Shown here piece by piece: positions 34,022-41,937 of a stretch of DNA of 64,000 bases. Made by a program: the position numbers and the translations under genes. The notes beneath the pieces were generated by a model. The model did no database searches and was not told where the DNA came from. It worked only from the letters and a program-made list of their open reading frames with translations. Positions within the stretch are counted from its first letter, which is position 1, and the number at the start of each line of letters is the position of its first letter. The stretch is from positions 1-64,000 of the forward strand of contig NZ_BEGX01000001.1 of assembly GCF_002583555.1 (NCBI RefSeq). The letters are read 5' to 3'. This stretch comes from Pseudonocardia sp. N23. GTDB lineage: Bacteria; Actinomycetota; Actinomycetes; Mycobacteriales; Pseudonocardiaceae.

Positions 34022-35016
34022 GCGCCGCGTTCGAGCTCGTGCAGCCCCCCGTCCTGTCCCGGGCCGCCGCCCTGCGCGACGAGCCCCTGCGCACCGACAC
34101 CGCACGCCAGCTGGCGGGCTGGGCGTCGGCGCGCATCGTGGTCGTCGACGACAAGGGCCGCACCCCGGTCGGCTGGGACGCCGCGCCGGAGGCCGTGTTC
34201 CGTGAGGGCGACGCCGCGGCGTGGGACGCCGCGGCCGGCTCCGGGGTCACGCTGCGGACCCGGCCGTCGGCGGGGGACAGCCCGCCCGAGGGCGCGGTCC
34301 TGCTGGGGGAGGCCGACGGCGTCGCCTATTGGGCTGTGCGCGGGCAGCCGGACCTGGTCGCGGGCGACGATCCGGCCGAGTGGGCCGACCTGCGTGCCGT
34401 GGGCGCGGAGCTCGACGCGCTCGGCGCCGGCCTCATGACCACGGCTGTCGCCTCACTGAGCTGGCACGACAACGCGCGGTTCTGCGCGCGCGACGGCTCG
34501 CCCACGCACACCCGCAACGGTGGCTGGGTGCGTCGCTGCGAGGCCAACGGTCACGAGGAGTACCCGCGCACCGACCCGGCGGTGATCTGCCTGGTGCACG
34601 ACGGCGCCGACCGGGTGCTGCTGGCCCGCCAGCCGGTCTGGCCGCCGGGGCGCTTCTCGGTGCTCGCGGGCTTCGTCGAGGCGGGGGAGTCGCTGGAGGC
34701 GTGCGTCGCCCGCGAGATCGCCGAGGAGGTGGGCATCGACGTCACCGACATCGGCTACCTGGGCAGCCAGGCGTGGCCGTTCCCGCGGTCGCTGATGGTG
34801 GGGTTCCAGGCCGTCGCCGACCCGGACCAGCCGCTCGTGCCCGCGGACGGCGAGATCGAGGACGCGCTCTGGATCACCCGCGACGAGCTGCGCGAGGGGC
34901 TGTCCCGGGGCGACTGGGCGGGCACGCCGGACGAGGCGGACCGCAAGGTCGTCCTGCTGCCGGGCAAGGTGTCGATCGCCCGGTCGATGCTGGAGTCGTG
35001 GGCGGCGCGGGACTGA
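34018..35016 (+). CDS. nudC: NAD(+) diphosphatase, NudC type Nudix hydrolase
   Basis: The enzyme splits NAD(H) to NMN(H) and AMP and can remove NAD caps from RNA. The 332-residue protein has the Nudix box GFVEAGESLEACVAREIAEEVGI near residue 217 and the NADH-specific SQAWPFPRS near 250 (consensus SQPWPFPxS). The zinc ribbon is degenerate: FCARDGSPTH then RRCEANGHEEYPRTDP keeps only the first Cys of each pair, so metal binding there is doubtful. The gene overlaps the M16 gene by GTGA. M. tuberculosis nudC (Rv3199c) also lies next to mrx1 and uvrD2. Confidence 0.92.
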   Translation: MSAAFELVQPPVLSRAAALRDEPLRTDTARQLAGWASARIVVVDDKGRTPVGWDAAPEAVFREGDAAAWDAAAGSGVTLRTRPSAGDSPPEGAVLLGEADGVAYWAVRGQPDLVAGDDPAEWADLRAVGAELDALGAGLMTTAVASLSWHDNARFCARDGSPTHTRNGGWVRRCEANGHEEYPRTDPAVICLVHDGADRVLLARQPVWPPGRFSVLAGFVEAGESLEACVAREIAEEVGIDVTDIGYLGSQAWPFPRSLMVGFQAVADPDQPLVPADGEIEDALWITRDELREGLSRGDWAGTPDEADRKVVLLPGKVSIARSMLESWAARD

Positions 35017-35063
35017 GCGGCACGGAGCCGCGGACCGTGCCGCCACCCACGACCCGGGGCCGG

Positions 35064-35312
35064 TCAGACGACCGGCACGTCCAGCTTGGCCTTGACCTGC
35101 GCGAACGAGGGGTTGGTCGCGGTGGTGTCGTCGGGGAACACCACCGTCGGCACGGTCTGGTTGCCGCCGTTGACACCCTCGACGAAGCGCGCCGCGTCGG
35201 CGTCACGTTCGATGTCGATCTCCCGGTACTCGATCCCCGCCTCGTCGAGCTGGAGCTTGAGGCGGCGGCAGTAGCCGCACCACTGGGTGGAGTACATCGT
35301 CAGCTGGGCCAT
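35064..35312 (-). CDS. mrx1: Mycoredoxin (glutaredoxin-like)
   Basis: The 82-residue glutaredoxin-fold protein carries the CxxC active site as WCGYC (Cys12, Cys15), the form found in actinobacterial mycoredoxin-1, plus the conserved TVPTVVFPDD cis-proline loop. It reduces mycothiol mixed disulfides. The start is ATG 35312, just before the conserved QLTMYSTQWCGYC. It runs convergent to nudC and divergent to uvrD2, with a 104-bp upstream region. The gene order nudC-mrx1-uvrD2 is the same as in mycobacteria (Rv3199c, Rv3198A, Rv3198c). Confidence 0.92.
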   Translation of the reverse strand: MAQLTMYSTQWCGYCRRLKLQLDEAGIEYREIDIERDADAARFVEGVNGGNQTVPTVVFPDDTTATNPSFAQVKAKLDVPVV

Positions 35313-35416
35313 GACCTGGTCAACGGCCGGACGCGCACTTTGCTTCCAGCACCGTCGTGTGCTGCCCCTCACCTGCAGGTGGGAGGTGCGCGCAGCTGTC
35401 GGGGGTCTTTGCGAGG

Positions 35417-37471
35417 ATGGCCGACGTGACCGCCGACCCCTTGGACGCACTCGACGAGGAGCAGCTGGCGGCGGTCACGGCGCCGCGCGGCCCCGTGTGC
35501 GTGCTCGCGGGCGCGGGCACGGGCAAGACCCGGACGATCACCCGCCGGATCGCGCACCTCGTCGGCACCGGCCACGTCGCGCCCGGCCAGGTTCTCGCCG
35601 TCACGTTCACCGCGCGCGCGGCCGGTGAGCTGCGCACCCGGCTGCGCGCGCTGGGCGCGGGCGGGGTGCAGGCGCGGACGTTCCACGCCGCGGCCCTGCG
35701 GCAGCTGCGCTACTTCTGGCCGCAGGTGGTGGGCGACCGGCAGTGGCAGCTGATCGAGCACAAGCTGCGCGCGGTCGGACAGGCCGCGGTGCGGGCCAAG
35801 GCGGGCACCGACCAGGACTCGGTGCGCGACCTCACCACCGAGATCGAGTGGGCCAAGTCGAGCCTGATCACCCCCGCGGAGTACCCGGCGGCCGTCGCGC
35901 GGCTGCGCCGCGACACCCCGGGCCCGGCCGAGCAGGTCGCGGCGGTCTACGCGCAGTACGAGGAGCTGAAGAACCGGGCCGAGATGCTCGACTTCGACGA
36001 CCTGCTGCTGCACACCGCGGCCGCGCTGGAGGAGCACACGGCGGTCGCGGAGGAGTTCCACGACCGGTACCGCTGCTTCGTCGTCGACGAGTACCAGGAC
36101 GTCACGGCCCTGCAGCAGCGGGTGCTCGACGCGTGGCTCGGCGACCGCGACGACCTCACCGTCGTCGGCGACGCGAACCAGACGATCTACACGTTCGCGG
36201 GCGCGACGCCGAAGCACCTGCTGGAGTTCCCGCGCCGCTACCCGGAGGCCGTCGTGGTCCGGCTGCAGCGCGACTACCGCTCGACGCCGCAGGTCGTCGC
36301 CGCGGCGAACACGCTGATCTCGGCGGCGCGCGGGCGCGTCGCCGGGTCCCGCCTGCGGCTGGAGGGCCAGCTGCCGCCCGGCCCCGACCCGGACTTCACC
36401 GAGCACGCCGACGAGCCCGCCGAGGCCGTCGCCGCGGCCCGCCGGATCACGCGGCTGATCGCCGACGGCACCCCGGCCGCGGAGATCGCCGTCCTGTTCC
36501 GGATCAACGCCCAGTCCGAGGTCTACGAGCAGGCGCTGGGCGACGCGGGTATCCCGTTCCAGGTCCGCGGCGGGGAGCGCTTCTTCAACCGTCCCGAGAT
36601 CCGGCGCGCCGTCAGCATGCTGCGCATGGCGGGGGCCCGGGGCGGCGACGACCTCGTGGCCGACGTCCGGACGCTGCTGGCACCGGTCGGCCTGACCGAC
36701 GAGCCGCCCGCAGGCGCCGCCGCCCGCACCCAGTGGGAGTCGCTGCTCGCGCTGGTCGGGCTGGCCGAGGAGCTCGTCGCCGTGCGCGAGGGCATCGACA
36801 TCCAGGGCTTCGTCGCCGAGCTCGAGGCTCGCGCCGACGCCTCCCACCCGCCGACGGTCCAGGGCGTCACGCTCGCCTCGCTGCACGCGGCCAAGGGCCT
36901 GGAGTGGGACGTCGTGTTCCTCGTCGGGCTCGTCGACGGGACGCTGCCGATCCAGCACGCCGAGGGCGACGACGAGGCGATCGAGGAGGAGCGGCGGCTG
37001 CTCTACGTCGGTATCACGCGGGCGCGGCGGGTGCTGTCGATGTCGTGGGCGCTCACCCGCGCGGCCGGTAAGGGGCGTCAGCGCCGCCGCAGCCGGTTCC
37101 TGCACGGCCTCATCCCCGACCACCACCCGGCCTCGCGGATCGCGGCCGACCGGTCCGGCGGACACAAACCGCGCTGCCGCGTCTGCGGCTCGCCGTTGCT
37201 CGGCGCGGAGGCGATGAAGATGCGCCGTTGCGGCGACTGTCCGTCCGATGTGGACGTCGAGCTGCTCGACCGGCTGCGCACCTGGCGGGCGGCGGCGGCC
37301 AAGGAACAGCAGGTACCGGCCTACGTCGTGTTCACCGACGCGACGCTCGCCGCGATCGCCGAGCACCGCCCGACCGACCGGGCCGCGCTCGTCGGCATTC
37401 CGGGGATCGGGGCCCGCAAGCTCGACCGCTACGGCTACGAGGTCCTGGCCCTCGTCGCCGACAAGCGATGA
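35417..37471 (+). CDS. uvrD2: UvrD2-type ATP-dependent DNA helicase with tetracysteine and HRDC domains
   Basis: The superfamily 1A helicase has 684 residues. Walker A is GAGTGKT (32-38), followed by [16 protein letters not shown] (Ia), FVVDEYQDV near 224 (II), [15 protein letters not shown] (III), RDYRST (IV), [15 protein letters not shown] (V) and [13 protein letters not shown] (VI). A C-terminal zinc-type tetracysteine (CRVCGSP...RRCGDC, near 586-607) and an HRDC-like domain ([39 protein letters not shown]) define the UvrD2 subtype. ATG 35417 is the best start. It is adjacent to whiB7, as in mycobacteria. Confidence 0.93.
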   Translation: MADVTADPLDALDEEQLAAVTAPRGPVCVLAGAGTGKTRTITRRIAHLVGTGHVAPGQVLAVTFTARAAGELRTRLRALGAGGVQARTFHAAALRQLRYFWPQVVGDRQWQLIEHKLRAVGQAAVRAKAGTDQDSVRDLTTEIEWAKSSLITPAEYPAAVARLRRDTPGPAEQVAAVYAQYEELKNRAEMLDFDDLLLHTAAALEEHTAVAEEFHDRYRCFVVDEYQDVTALQQRVLDAWLGDRDDLTVVGDANQTIYTFAGATPKHLLEFPRRYPEAVVVRLQRDYRSTPQVVAAANTLISAARGRVAGSRLRLEGQLPPGPDPDFTEHADEPAEAVAAARRITRLIADGTPAAEIAVLFRINAQSEVYEQALGDAGIPFQVRGGERFFNRPEIRRAVSMLRMAGARGGDDLVADVRTLLAPVGLTDEPPAGAAARTQWESLLALVGLAEELVAVREGIDIQGFVAELEARADASHPPTVQGVTLASLHAAKGLEWDVVFLVGLVDGTLPIQHAEGDDEAIEEERRLLYVGITRARRVLSMSWALTRAAGKGRQRRRSRFLHGLIPDHHPASRIAADRSGGHKPRCRVCGSPLLGAEAMKMRRCGDCPSDVDVELLDRLRTWRAAAAKEQQVPAYVVFTDATLAAIAEHRPTDRAALVGIPGIGARKLDRYGYEVLALVADKR

Positions 37472-37480
37472 TTCTCGATG

Positions 37481-37526
37481 CAACTTTTTAAATAGGTTGT
37501 GCGGCCCCGCGGCGCACTTCTAAAGT
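37481..37526 (+). promoter_or_regulatory. WhiB7-type promoter: AT-rich element, -35 and -10
   Basis: Downstream of uvrD2 an AT-rich block (CAACTTTTTAAATAGG, 37481-37496) abuts -35 TTGTGC (37497-37502). An 18-bp spacer leads to -10 TAAAGT (37521-37526), giving a start near 37533. Known WhiB7-dependent promoters carry such an AT-rich site directly upstream of the -35, bound by the AT-hook of WhiB7 acting with the housekeeping sigma factor, and whiB7 activates itself. The block is conspicuous against the GC-rich background. Confidence 0.75.
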
Positions 37527-37587
37527 CGATGGCACCGGTCGGGAGCAGTCCCCGTCGGACCGCCTGGACGCGAAGGGGAGGTGCCAC

Positions 37588-37797
37588 ATGAACACGATCA
37601 TGACGATCGGCGGCTTCGGCACCTCCGCCTGCACCGGCACCCGCATCAGTGGTGCCCGTCTGCGTGTCGCGGAGCAGGGCGTCGTCGCGCGAGCGTACCC
37701 GCAGCACCAGCTGCCGGTCGTGTCTCGCGTCGCGCTGCCGAAGCTCGTCGATAACAGCACAGGTGTGTCCGCATCCGGGCGTCGTCTCCGAACGTAG
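37588..37797 (+). CDS. Upstream ORF in the whiB7 leader (probable regulatory leader peptide)
   Basis: A 69-codon frame starts at ATG 37588 behind a strong ribosome binding site (AAGGGGAGGT, 37573-37582). It matches no protein family that I know. It begins MNTIMTIGGFGTSACTGTR and ends GRRLRT. It lies between the whiB7 promoter and a strong terminator that precedes whiB7. Leaders of whiB7/wblC genes in other actinobacteria contain a translated uORF and terminator, and ribosome-targeting antibiotics relieve termination. Inside the leader, GTCGAT (37747-37752) can pair with ATCGAC (37800-37805), which alternatively pairs with GTCGA (37823-37827). Regulation in cis is more likely than a function for the peptide. 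Confidence 0.7.
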   Translation: MNTIMTIGGFGTSACTGTRISGARLRVAEQGVVARAYPQHQLPVVSRVALPKLVDNSTGVSASGRRLRT

Positions 37798-37830
37798 GTA
37801 TCGACCCCTAAGGCCGAGTCTCGTCGACAA

Positions 37831-37871
37831 GGGCCGCGGAACCCCACACACCTGGGCTCCGCGGCCCTTTT
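37831..37871 (+). terminator. Intrinsic terminator in the whiB7 leader (attenuator)
   Basis: GGGCCGCGGA (37831-37840) pairs perfectly with TCCGCGGCCC (37858-37867) and is followed by TTTT at 37868-37871. It stands after the upstream ORF and 56 bases before the whiB7 start, so default transcription would stop before whiB7. Confidence 0.88.
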
Positions 37872-37926
37872 CGTTGTGTCGCAAAGAAAATTTTCCACCG
37901 ATCACATCTCTCACCAGGAGTCAGTG

Positions 37927-38304
37927 GTGCTACTGGGATCAGCTCCGTTGGACGCCGGAGCACTCACCCCCGACCTGGCAGGCGGCGACACCGCCTCGGG
38001 TGTCGGGCTGTTGTTGGACGCGGCTCCGGCCGCGGGTCTGGACCTGCCCTGTCGTTCCGGTGACGCGGACCTGTGGTTCGCCGAGTCGCCGATGCAGCTG
38101 GAGCAGGCGAAGGCGCTGTGCGGCGGCTGCCCGATCCGGGCCGAGTGCCTGGCGGGTGCCAAGAGCCGTGAGGAGCCCTGGGGGGTCTGGGGCGGGGAGA
38201 TCTTCGAGCGTGGTGCGGTGATCCCGCGCAAGCGCCCGAGGGGCCGCCCCCGCAAGACCGACCTGGAGCGCGACCGCGCGTACTACGCGGCCGTCGGCGC
38301 CTGA
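37927..38304 (+). CDS. whiB7: WhiB7 redox-sensing transcriptional regulator of intrinsic antibiotic resistance
   Basis: WhiB7 carries a [4Fe-4S] cluster, binds the principal sigma factor and activates resistance genes. The 125-residue product has the four cysteines (LPCRSGDADLWF, then ALCGGCPIRAEC), the WhiB turn GVWGGEIFERG, and the AT-hook RPRGRPRKTD that marks WhiB7. I chose GTG 37927 because AGGAG (37916-37920) lies six bases upstream; GTG 37924 or 37876 are in frame. The N-terminus is about 30 residues longer than in M. tuberculosis. Upstream are its own AT-rich promoter, a uORF and a terminator. The ABC1 kinase gene nearby is also a mycobacterial neighbour. Confidence 0.95.
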   Translation: MLLGSAPLDAGALTPDLAGGDTASGVGLLLDAAPAAGLDLPCRSGDADLWFAESPMQLEQAKALCGGCPIRAECLAGAKSREEPWGVWGGEIFERGAVIPRKRPRGRPRKTDLERDRAYYAAVGA

Positions 38305-38378
38305 CCGGACACCCCCGCACGACCCGTACACCCGAACCCGAACGCCCCGAACGCCCCGAACGCAGAGGAGAAGCCGAG

Positions 38379-38642
38379 ATGAACGACCTCACGCCGGCAG
38401 CCGCCGTGTCCCCCCACCAGACCGTGACCGACGGCCGGCGACCGGCCGGGACCACAGAGGGAACCACGATGCTGATCCATGAAGCCCTGGCTCGATCGCG
38501 AAGGCAGGAGGCAGAGGAACAAGCCCGCCGCTACCGGCTGGTGCGTTCCGTGGCCGCGGGCCGACGCTGGGCGCGGCTGGCTCGATACGCCGACCAGCGC
38601 GCCAAGCGCAGCGCAGAACGCGCCCGCGCCTCCGCCTGCTGA
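38379..38642 (+). CDS. Small basic Arg/Ala-rich protein downstream of whiB7
   Basis: I do not recognise a characterised family. The 87-residue frame starts at ATG 38379 behind AGAGGAGAAG, a good ribosome binding site; ATG 38469 (MLIHEALARSRRQ...) also has a purine-rich upstream and may be the true start, as the first 30 residues are low-complexity. The C-terminal 57 residues form a strongly basic helix (RRQEAEEQARRYRLVRS...). It lies 74 bp after whiB7 in the same direction, so it may be co-transcribed. A 13-bp hairpin follows 45 bp after its stop. Confidence 0.6.
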   Translation: MNDLTPAAAVSPHQTVTDGRRPAGTTEGTTMLIHEALARSRRQEAEEQARRYRLVRSVAAGRRWARLARYADQRAKRSAERARASAC

Positions 38643-38687
38643 CCCGCGGGCCCACGGCGCACCTGCTACCGGCGCCGTGATGCGATG

Positions 38688-38723
38688 ACGCCCGCCCCCG
38701 GACCACAGGTCGGGGGCGGGCGT
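38688..38723. terminator. Strong hairpin between convergent genes
   Basis: ACGCCCGCCCCCG (38688-38700) and CGGGGGCGGGCGT (38711-38723) form a perfect 13-bp stem with a 10-nt loop. It lies between the 3' ends of the whiB7-side genes and the ABC1 kinase gene, so it probably ends transcription in both directions, though no T-tract follows. Confidence 0.7.
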
Positions 38724-38757
38724 CGACACGTCCGGGGGCGTTCCTGCAGAAGAGCCG

Positions 38758-40095
38758 TCAGCTTCCCGCGGCCGGCGCGTCGTCGTCGGTGAACAGCTCC
38801 GGCTGCCAGTGCCCGACGATCCCGCGCAGCGGCACCTCCGCGCCGAGCTGGCAGAGCACGCCCAGGGTGCCGAGCGTGACCCGGTGCACCAGCAGGTACT
38901 GCGGCGGCAGGTTCAGCAACCGGCCCGTGTCGAACTCCGGGCTGCGCAGGTCGCCGACTCGTTCGGCCTGGCTGCGCAGCCACTCCCGGCTGAACCGGAA
39001 CGTCGGCGTGCCCAGAGGGTCGGTGAACGGCGACAGGTAGGCCATCGCCTCCTCGGCCGTGACCTTCGTGTCGGGCTTGACGAACCCCTCCGCGACCATC
39101 AGCGCCATGAGGTCGACGTGCCTGCGCTGCAGCGCGTATCGCGTCATGATCGTCAAGGGCCGGGGCAGCCCCTCGGGCAGCCGCGCGACGGCACCGAAGT
39201 CGAGGACGAGCAGCCGTCCGTCGTCGACGAGCTGGAAGTTGCCCGGGTGCGGGTCGGCGTGCAGCAGGCCCAGCCGCGCGGGCGCGGAGTAGTGGAACTC
39301 CGCCAGGAGCGCGCCTGCCTCGTCGCGACGTTCCTGCGTCCCGCCGCGGATGATCGACGACATCGGTGTGCCGGTGACCCACTCGGTGACCATCGCCCGC
39401 GGTGCCGACGCGACCACCTTGGGCACCCGGACCTTGTCGTCGCCGTCGAACTCGGCCGCGAACCTCCGCTGGTTGTCGGCCTCGTCGCGGTAGTCGAGCT
39501 CCTCGACCATCCGCTCGCGCATCTCCTCGATGAGCGGCTTGATCTCCATGCCGGGCGCGAGCGGCTGCAGCAGACGGCTCATCCGCGACAGCTGCCGCAG
39601 GTCCGACAGCACGGCCTCCTCGGCCCCCGGGTACTGCACCTTGACGGCGACGTCGCGGCCGTCGTGCCACACCGCACGGTGCACCTGGCCGATGCTGGCC
39701 GCGGCGGCGGGCGTCTCGTCGAACTCCTGGAAGCGGCTCGGCCAGTTGCGCCCGAACTGCTCGGCGAGCATCCGCTGCACCTCGGCGAAGGGCATCGGCG
39801 GCGCCGCGGACTGCAGCTTCGTCAGCGCCTCGCGGTAGGGCTCGGCGAACTCCTCCGGGACGGCGGCCTCGAACACACTCAGTGCCTGCCCGAACTTCAT
39901 CGCGCCGCCCTTGAGCTCGCCGAGGACGACGAACAGCTGTTCGGCGCTCTTGGCCATGAGCTGGGCGGAGATCTGGTCGGCGTCGCCGCCCACGAGCCGG
40001 CGCCCCCAACCCGCCGCCGCCCGCCCGGCGACGCCCAGCGGCAGTCCGGCGAGCTTGGCGGTCCGGGACACGGTCCGTCGGGGGATGTCGGTCAC
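38758..40095 (-). CDS. ABC1/AarF (UbiB-like) atypical kinase
   Basis: The 445-residue protein belongs to the ABC1 (UbiB/ADCK) atypical kinase family. Visible motifs are [11 protein letters not shown] (the KxGQ motif), [27 protein letters not shown] with the ATP-binding Lys, [11 protein letters not shown] (catalytic loop) and [12 protein letters not shown] (metal-binding DFG). The mycobacterial orthologue next to whiB7 (Rv3197) has been linked to macrolide tolerance. GTG 40095 overlaps by GTGA the stop of the upstream ThiF-like gene, so both are translated together. Substrate unknown. Confidence 0.88.
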   Translation of the reverse strand: MTDIPRRTVSRTAKLAGLPLGVAGRAAAGWGRRLVGGDADQISAQLMAKSAEQLFVVLGELKGGAMKFGQALSVFEAAVPEEFAEPYREALTKLQSAAPPMPFAEVQRMLAEQFGRNWPSRFQEFDETPAAAASIGQVHRAVWHDGRDVAVKVQYPGAEEAVLSDLRQLSRMSRLLQPLAPGMEIKPLIEEMRERMVEELDYRDEADNQRRFAAEFDGDDKVRVPKVVASAPRAMVTEWVTGTPMSSIIRGGTQERRDEAGALLAEFHYSAPARLGLLHADPHPGNFQLVDDGRLLVLDFGAVARLPEGLPRPLTIMTRYALQRRHVDLMALMVAEGFVKPDTKVTAEEAMAYLSPFTDPLGTPTFRFSREWLRSQAERVGDLRSPEFDTGRLLNLPPQYLLVHRVTLGTLGVLCQLGAEVPLRGIVGHWQPELFTDDDAPAAGS

Positions 40096-41147
40096 GCCTC
40101 GATTGTCCCCCGACGAGGCCCCGCCGTGCATTCCGCGCCACGGCGCGCCTGGGGAGCCGCGTCGCCCGCGCGCTGGGCGCCCGCGCCGGCGCACGGACAT
40201 CCGGAATGCCGTGACCAGCGACGACGTGCCGTGACGGCGGCCGCGACGTCGATCTCGACGGTTGCGCCGAGCGCCGCAGGTGGGTCGACGGTGCCGTCCG
40301 TCACGGCGAGCACCTGCGCCGTGGCCATCCCGATGGTCGCGACGACGGTCGGTGCGTCGGCGGCCGCCCGCAGCCGGGCGAGGCGCGGCGCGAGCCGTCC
40401 CCACTCCGGGTCGCGGTCGGCGCGGTGCCGGTCGAGGCACTCCAGGCACGCGCTGCGCCCCGGGAGCACCAGTGGCCCGACGACGCCGCGGCCGTCGCGG
40501 GTGCGGGCCTGCAGGTGGGCGACACCCATCGCCACCAGGCCACGGACGGTGACGGGGTCCGATGCGGCGACGTCGGCGAGCACCACGAGGTCCGGGACGG
40601 TGCGTGCGGGCAGCCGCGTCCGGATGCCGGGTGCGACCCGGCGCAGCGCCGCCGCCGCGGCCGCAGCCCGTGAGCGGCCGCGGTCCTCGTCCAGGTATCC
40701 GGTGCCGACGTCGCCGCGCTCCACGACACCCCCGGCCACGACCTCGACCGTGCCGACCCCGGCCGCCGCCAGCCCGCACGCCACCCCGACCGCGATCGCG
40801 CCGTCGCCGTGGACCCGTACCGCCGCACCCACGCGCCGCCGGGCCGTCCGCATGGCCTCGTCGGCGTCGACGACCGCGCCGCAGGCCAGCAGGTCGACGA
40901 CCATCGCGACGGCCTCGGCCGGGTCGGCGCCGGCCGCGACCGCCCGGGCCAGCACACGGTCGCGGCGGGCGGGCCTGGTCAGCTCGTCGAGCAGCGCGGC
41001 CAGGGGCGGGGTCAGCTCGTCGACGACGACCGCCGTGCCCGGCGAGAGCCCCACGACGCGGGTGCCGGGCCCTCGTTCGAGCAGCGGCCGGTGGGGATCG
41101 ACGACGAGCACGGCGGGCAACGCGGCCCGGCTCCCGGTGGTGGTCAT
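40092..41147 (-). CDS. ThiF/E1-like protein, cyclodehydratase-type, without a nearby YcaO
   Basis: The 351-residue protein has a ThiF/E1-like region from about residue 110 (VRVHGDGAIAVGVACGLAAAGVGTVEVVAGG) and two cysteine pairs, CLECLDRH near 240 and GCPCAG near the C-terminus, which match the zinc-binding site of E1-like and cyclodehydratase-partner proteins. The N-terminus resembles the peptide-binding part of those proteins. No YcaO enzyme, precursor peptide or ubiquitin-like protein is adjacent. M. tuberculosis Rv3196 sits in the same place. Coupling with the ABC1 kinase by GTGA overlap suggests a joint role. The start is ATG 41147. Confidence 0.72.
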   Translation of the reverse strand: MTTTGSRAALPAVLVVDPHRPLLERGPGTRVVGLSPGTAVVVDELTPPLAALLDELTRPARRDRVLARAVAAGADPAEAVAMVVDLLACGAVVDADEAMRTARRRVGAAVRVHGDGAIAVGVACGLAAAGVGTVEVVAGGVVERGDVGTGYLDEDRGRSRAAAAAAALRRVAPGIRTRLPARTVPDLVVLADVAASDPVTVRGLVAMGVAHLQARTRDGRGVVGPLVLPGRSACLECLDRHRADRDPEWGRLAPRLARLRAAADAPTVVATIGMATAQVLAVTDGTVDPPAALGATVEIDVAAAVTARRRWSRHSGCPCAGAGAQRAGDAAPQARRGAECTAGPRRGTIEA

Positions 41148-41271
41148 GGCGCCGATCGTCGTCGTGCGGCGCCGCCCGTCCGGGTGGATCCAGGCGACTC
41201 GTTGCGGGTGCGACCGCGAGCCGGTCGGCCGATGTGCGGCCACCGGGCCGCAACGGGCATAGACTCCCGAC

Positions 41272-41919
41272 ATGGCGGGACCCTCAGTCGTCGAGGTCCG
41301 TAGGAGCGACCGGCGGCGGCGGATGGTGAGTGCACGGCGAGAGGGCGACACGGTCATCGTCTTCATCCCTGGGTGGATGAGCGAGTCCGAGGAGCGTCGC
41401 TGGGTCGACGAGATGGTCCGCCGTCTCGAACGCAGCGAGGCGAAACGCCGCTCGCCGGCGCGCACCGGCAACGACGCACTGCTGCAACGCAGCCTCGAGC
41501 TGTCCCGCCGGTATCTCGGGCCGGACGCGGTGCCGACGTCGGTGCGCTGGGTCGCGCCGATGCGCACCCGGTGGGCGTCGTGCACGCCTGTCGACGGCAC
41601 GATCCGGGTCAGCGAGCGGCTGCGTGACGTGCCGGGCTGGGTCGTCGACTACGTGCTGGTCCACGAGCTCGCGCACCTGCTGGTGCCCGGGCACGACGAC
41701 CAGTTCTGGGAGCTGGTGCGCCGCTACCCGCGCGCCGAACGCGCGATCGGCTACCTGGAGGGGCTGTCGGCCGCGGCGGGGCTCGGGTTCGTCGGCATCG
41801 ACGGCGACCGCGCAGACGACGCTACGGACGACGAGCCCGAGGGCATCGACGGCATCGCCGCGATGGAGGACCCCCAGATCGCGGACCCCGAGATCGACGG
41901 GGAGACCGCGGCGGGCTGA
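41272..41919 (+). CDS. YgjP-like (M48/SprT-like) zinc metallopeptidase domain protein
   Basis: The 215-residue protein has a YgjP/DUF45-type metallopeptidase core: RWASCTPVDGTIRVSERLRDVPGWVVDYVLVHELAHL, with HELAH near residue 131 as the zinc site and a third ligand in PGHDDQFWELV. An acidic tail follows (DRADDATDDEPEG...). ATG 41272 fits. It is divergent from the ThiF-like gene and convergent with the DUF2342 gene (18-bp gap). The substrate is unknown. Confidence 0.85.
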   Translation: MAGPSVVEVRRSDRRRRMVSARREGDTVIVFIPGWMSESEERRWVDEMVRRLERSEAKRRSPARTGNDALLQRSLELSRRYLGPDAVPTSVRWVAPMRTRWASCTPVDGTIRVSERLRDVPGWVVDYVLVHELAHLLVPGHDDQFWELVRRYPRAERAIGYLEGLSAAAGLGFVGIDGDRADDATDDEPEGIDGIAAMEDPQIADPEIDGETAAG

Positions 41920-41937
41920 CCGCCGCGGCGCCCGCGG

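Noticed and set aside
35320..35400. A third copy of the 55-nt palindrome (GCACTTTGCTTCC) and a fragment at 38741 (TTCCTGCAGAA)
   Set aside because: Only short matches exist, with no paired arms, so these are chance similarities.
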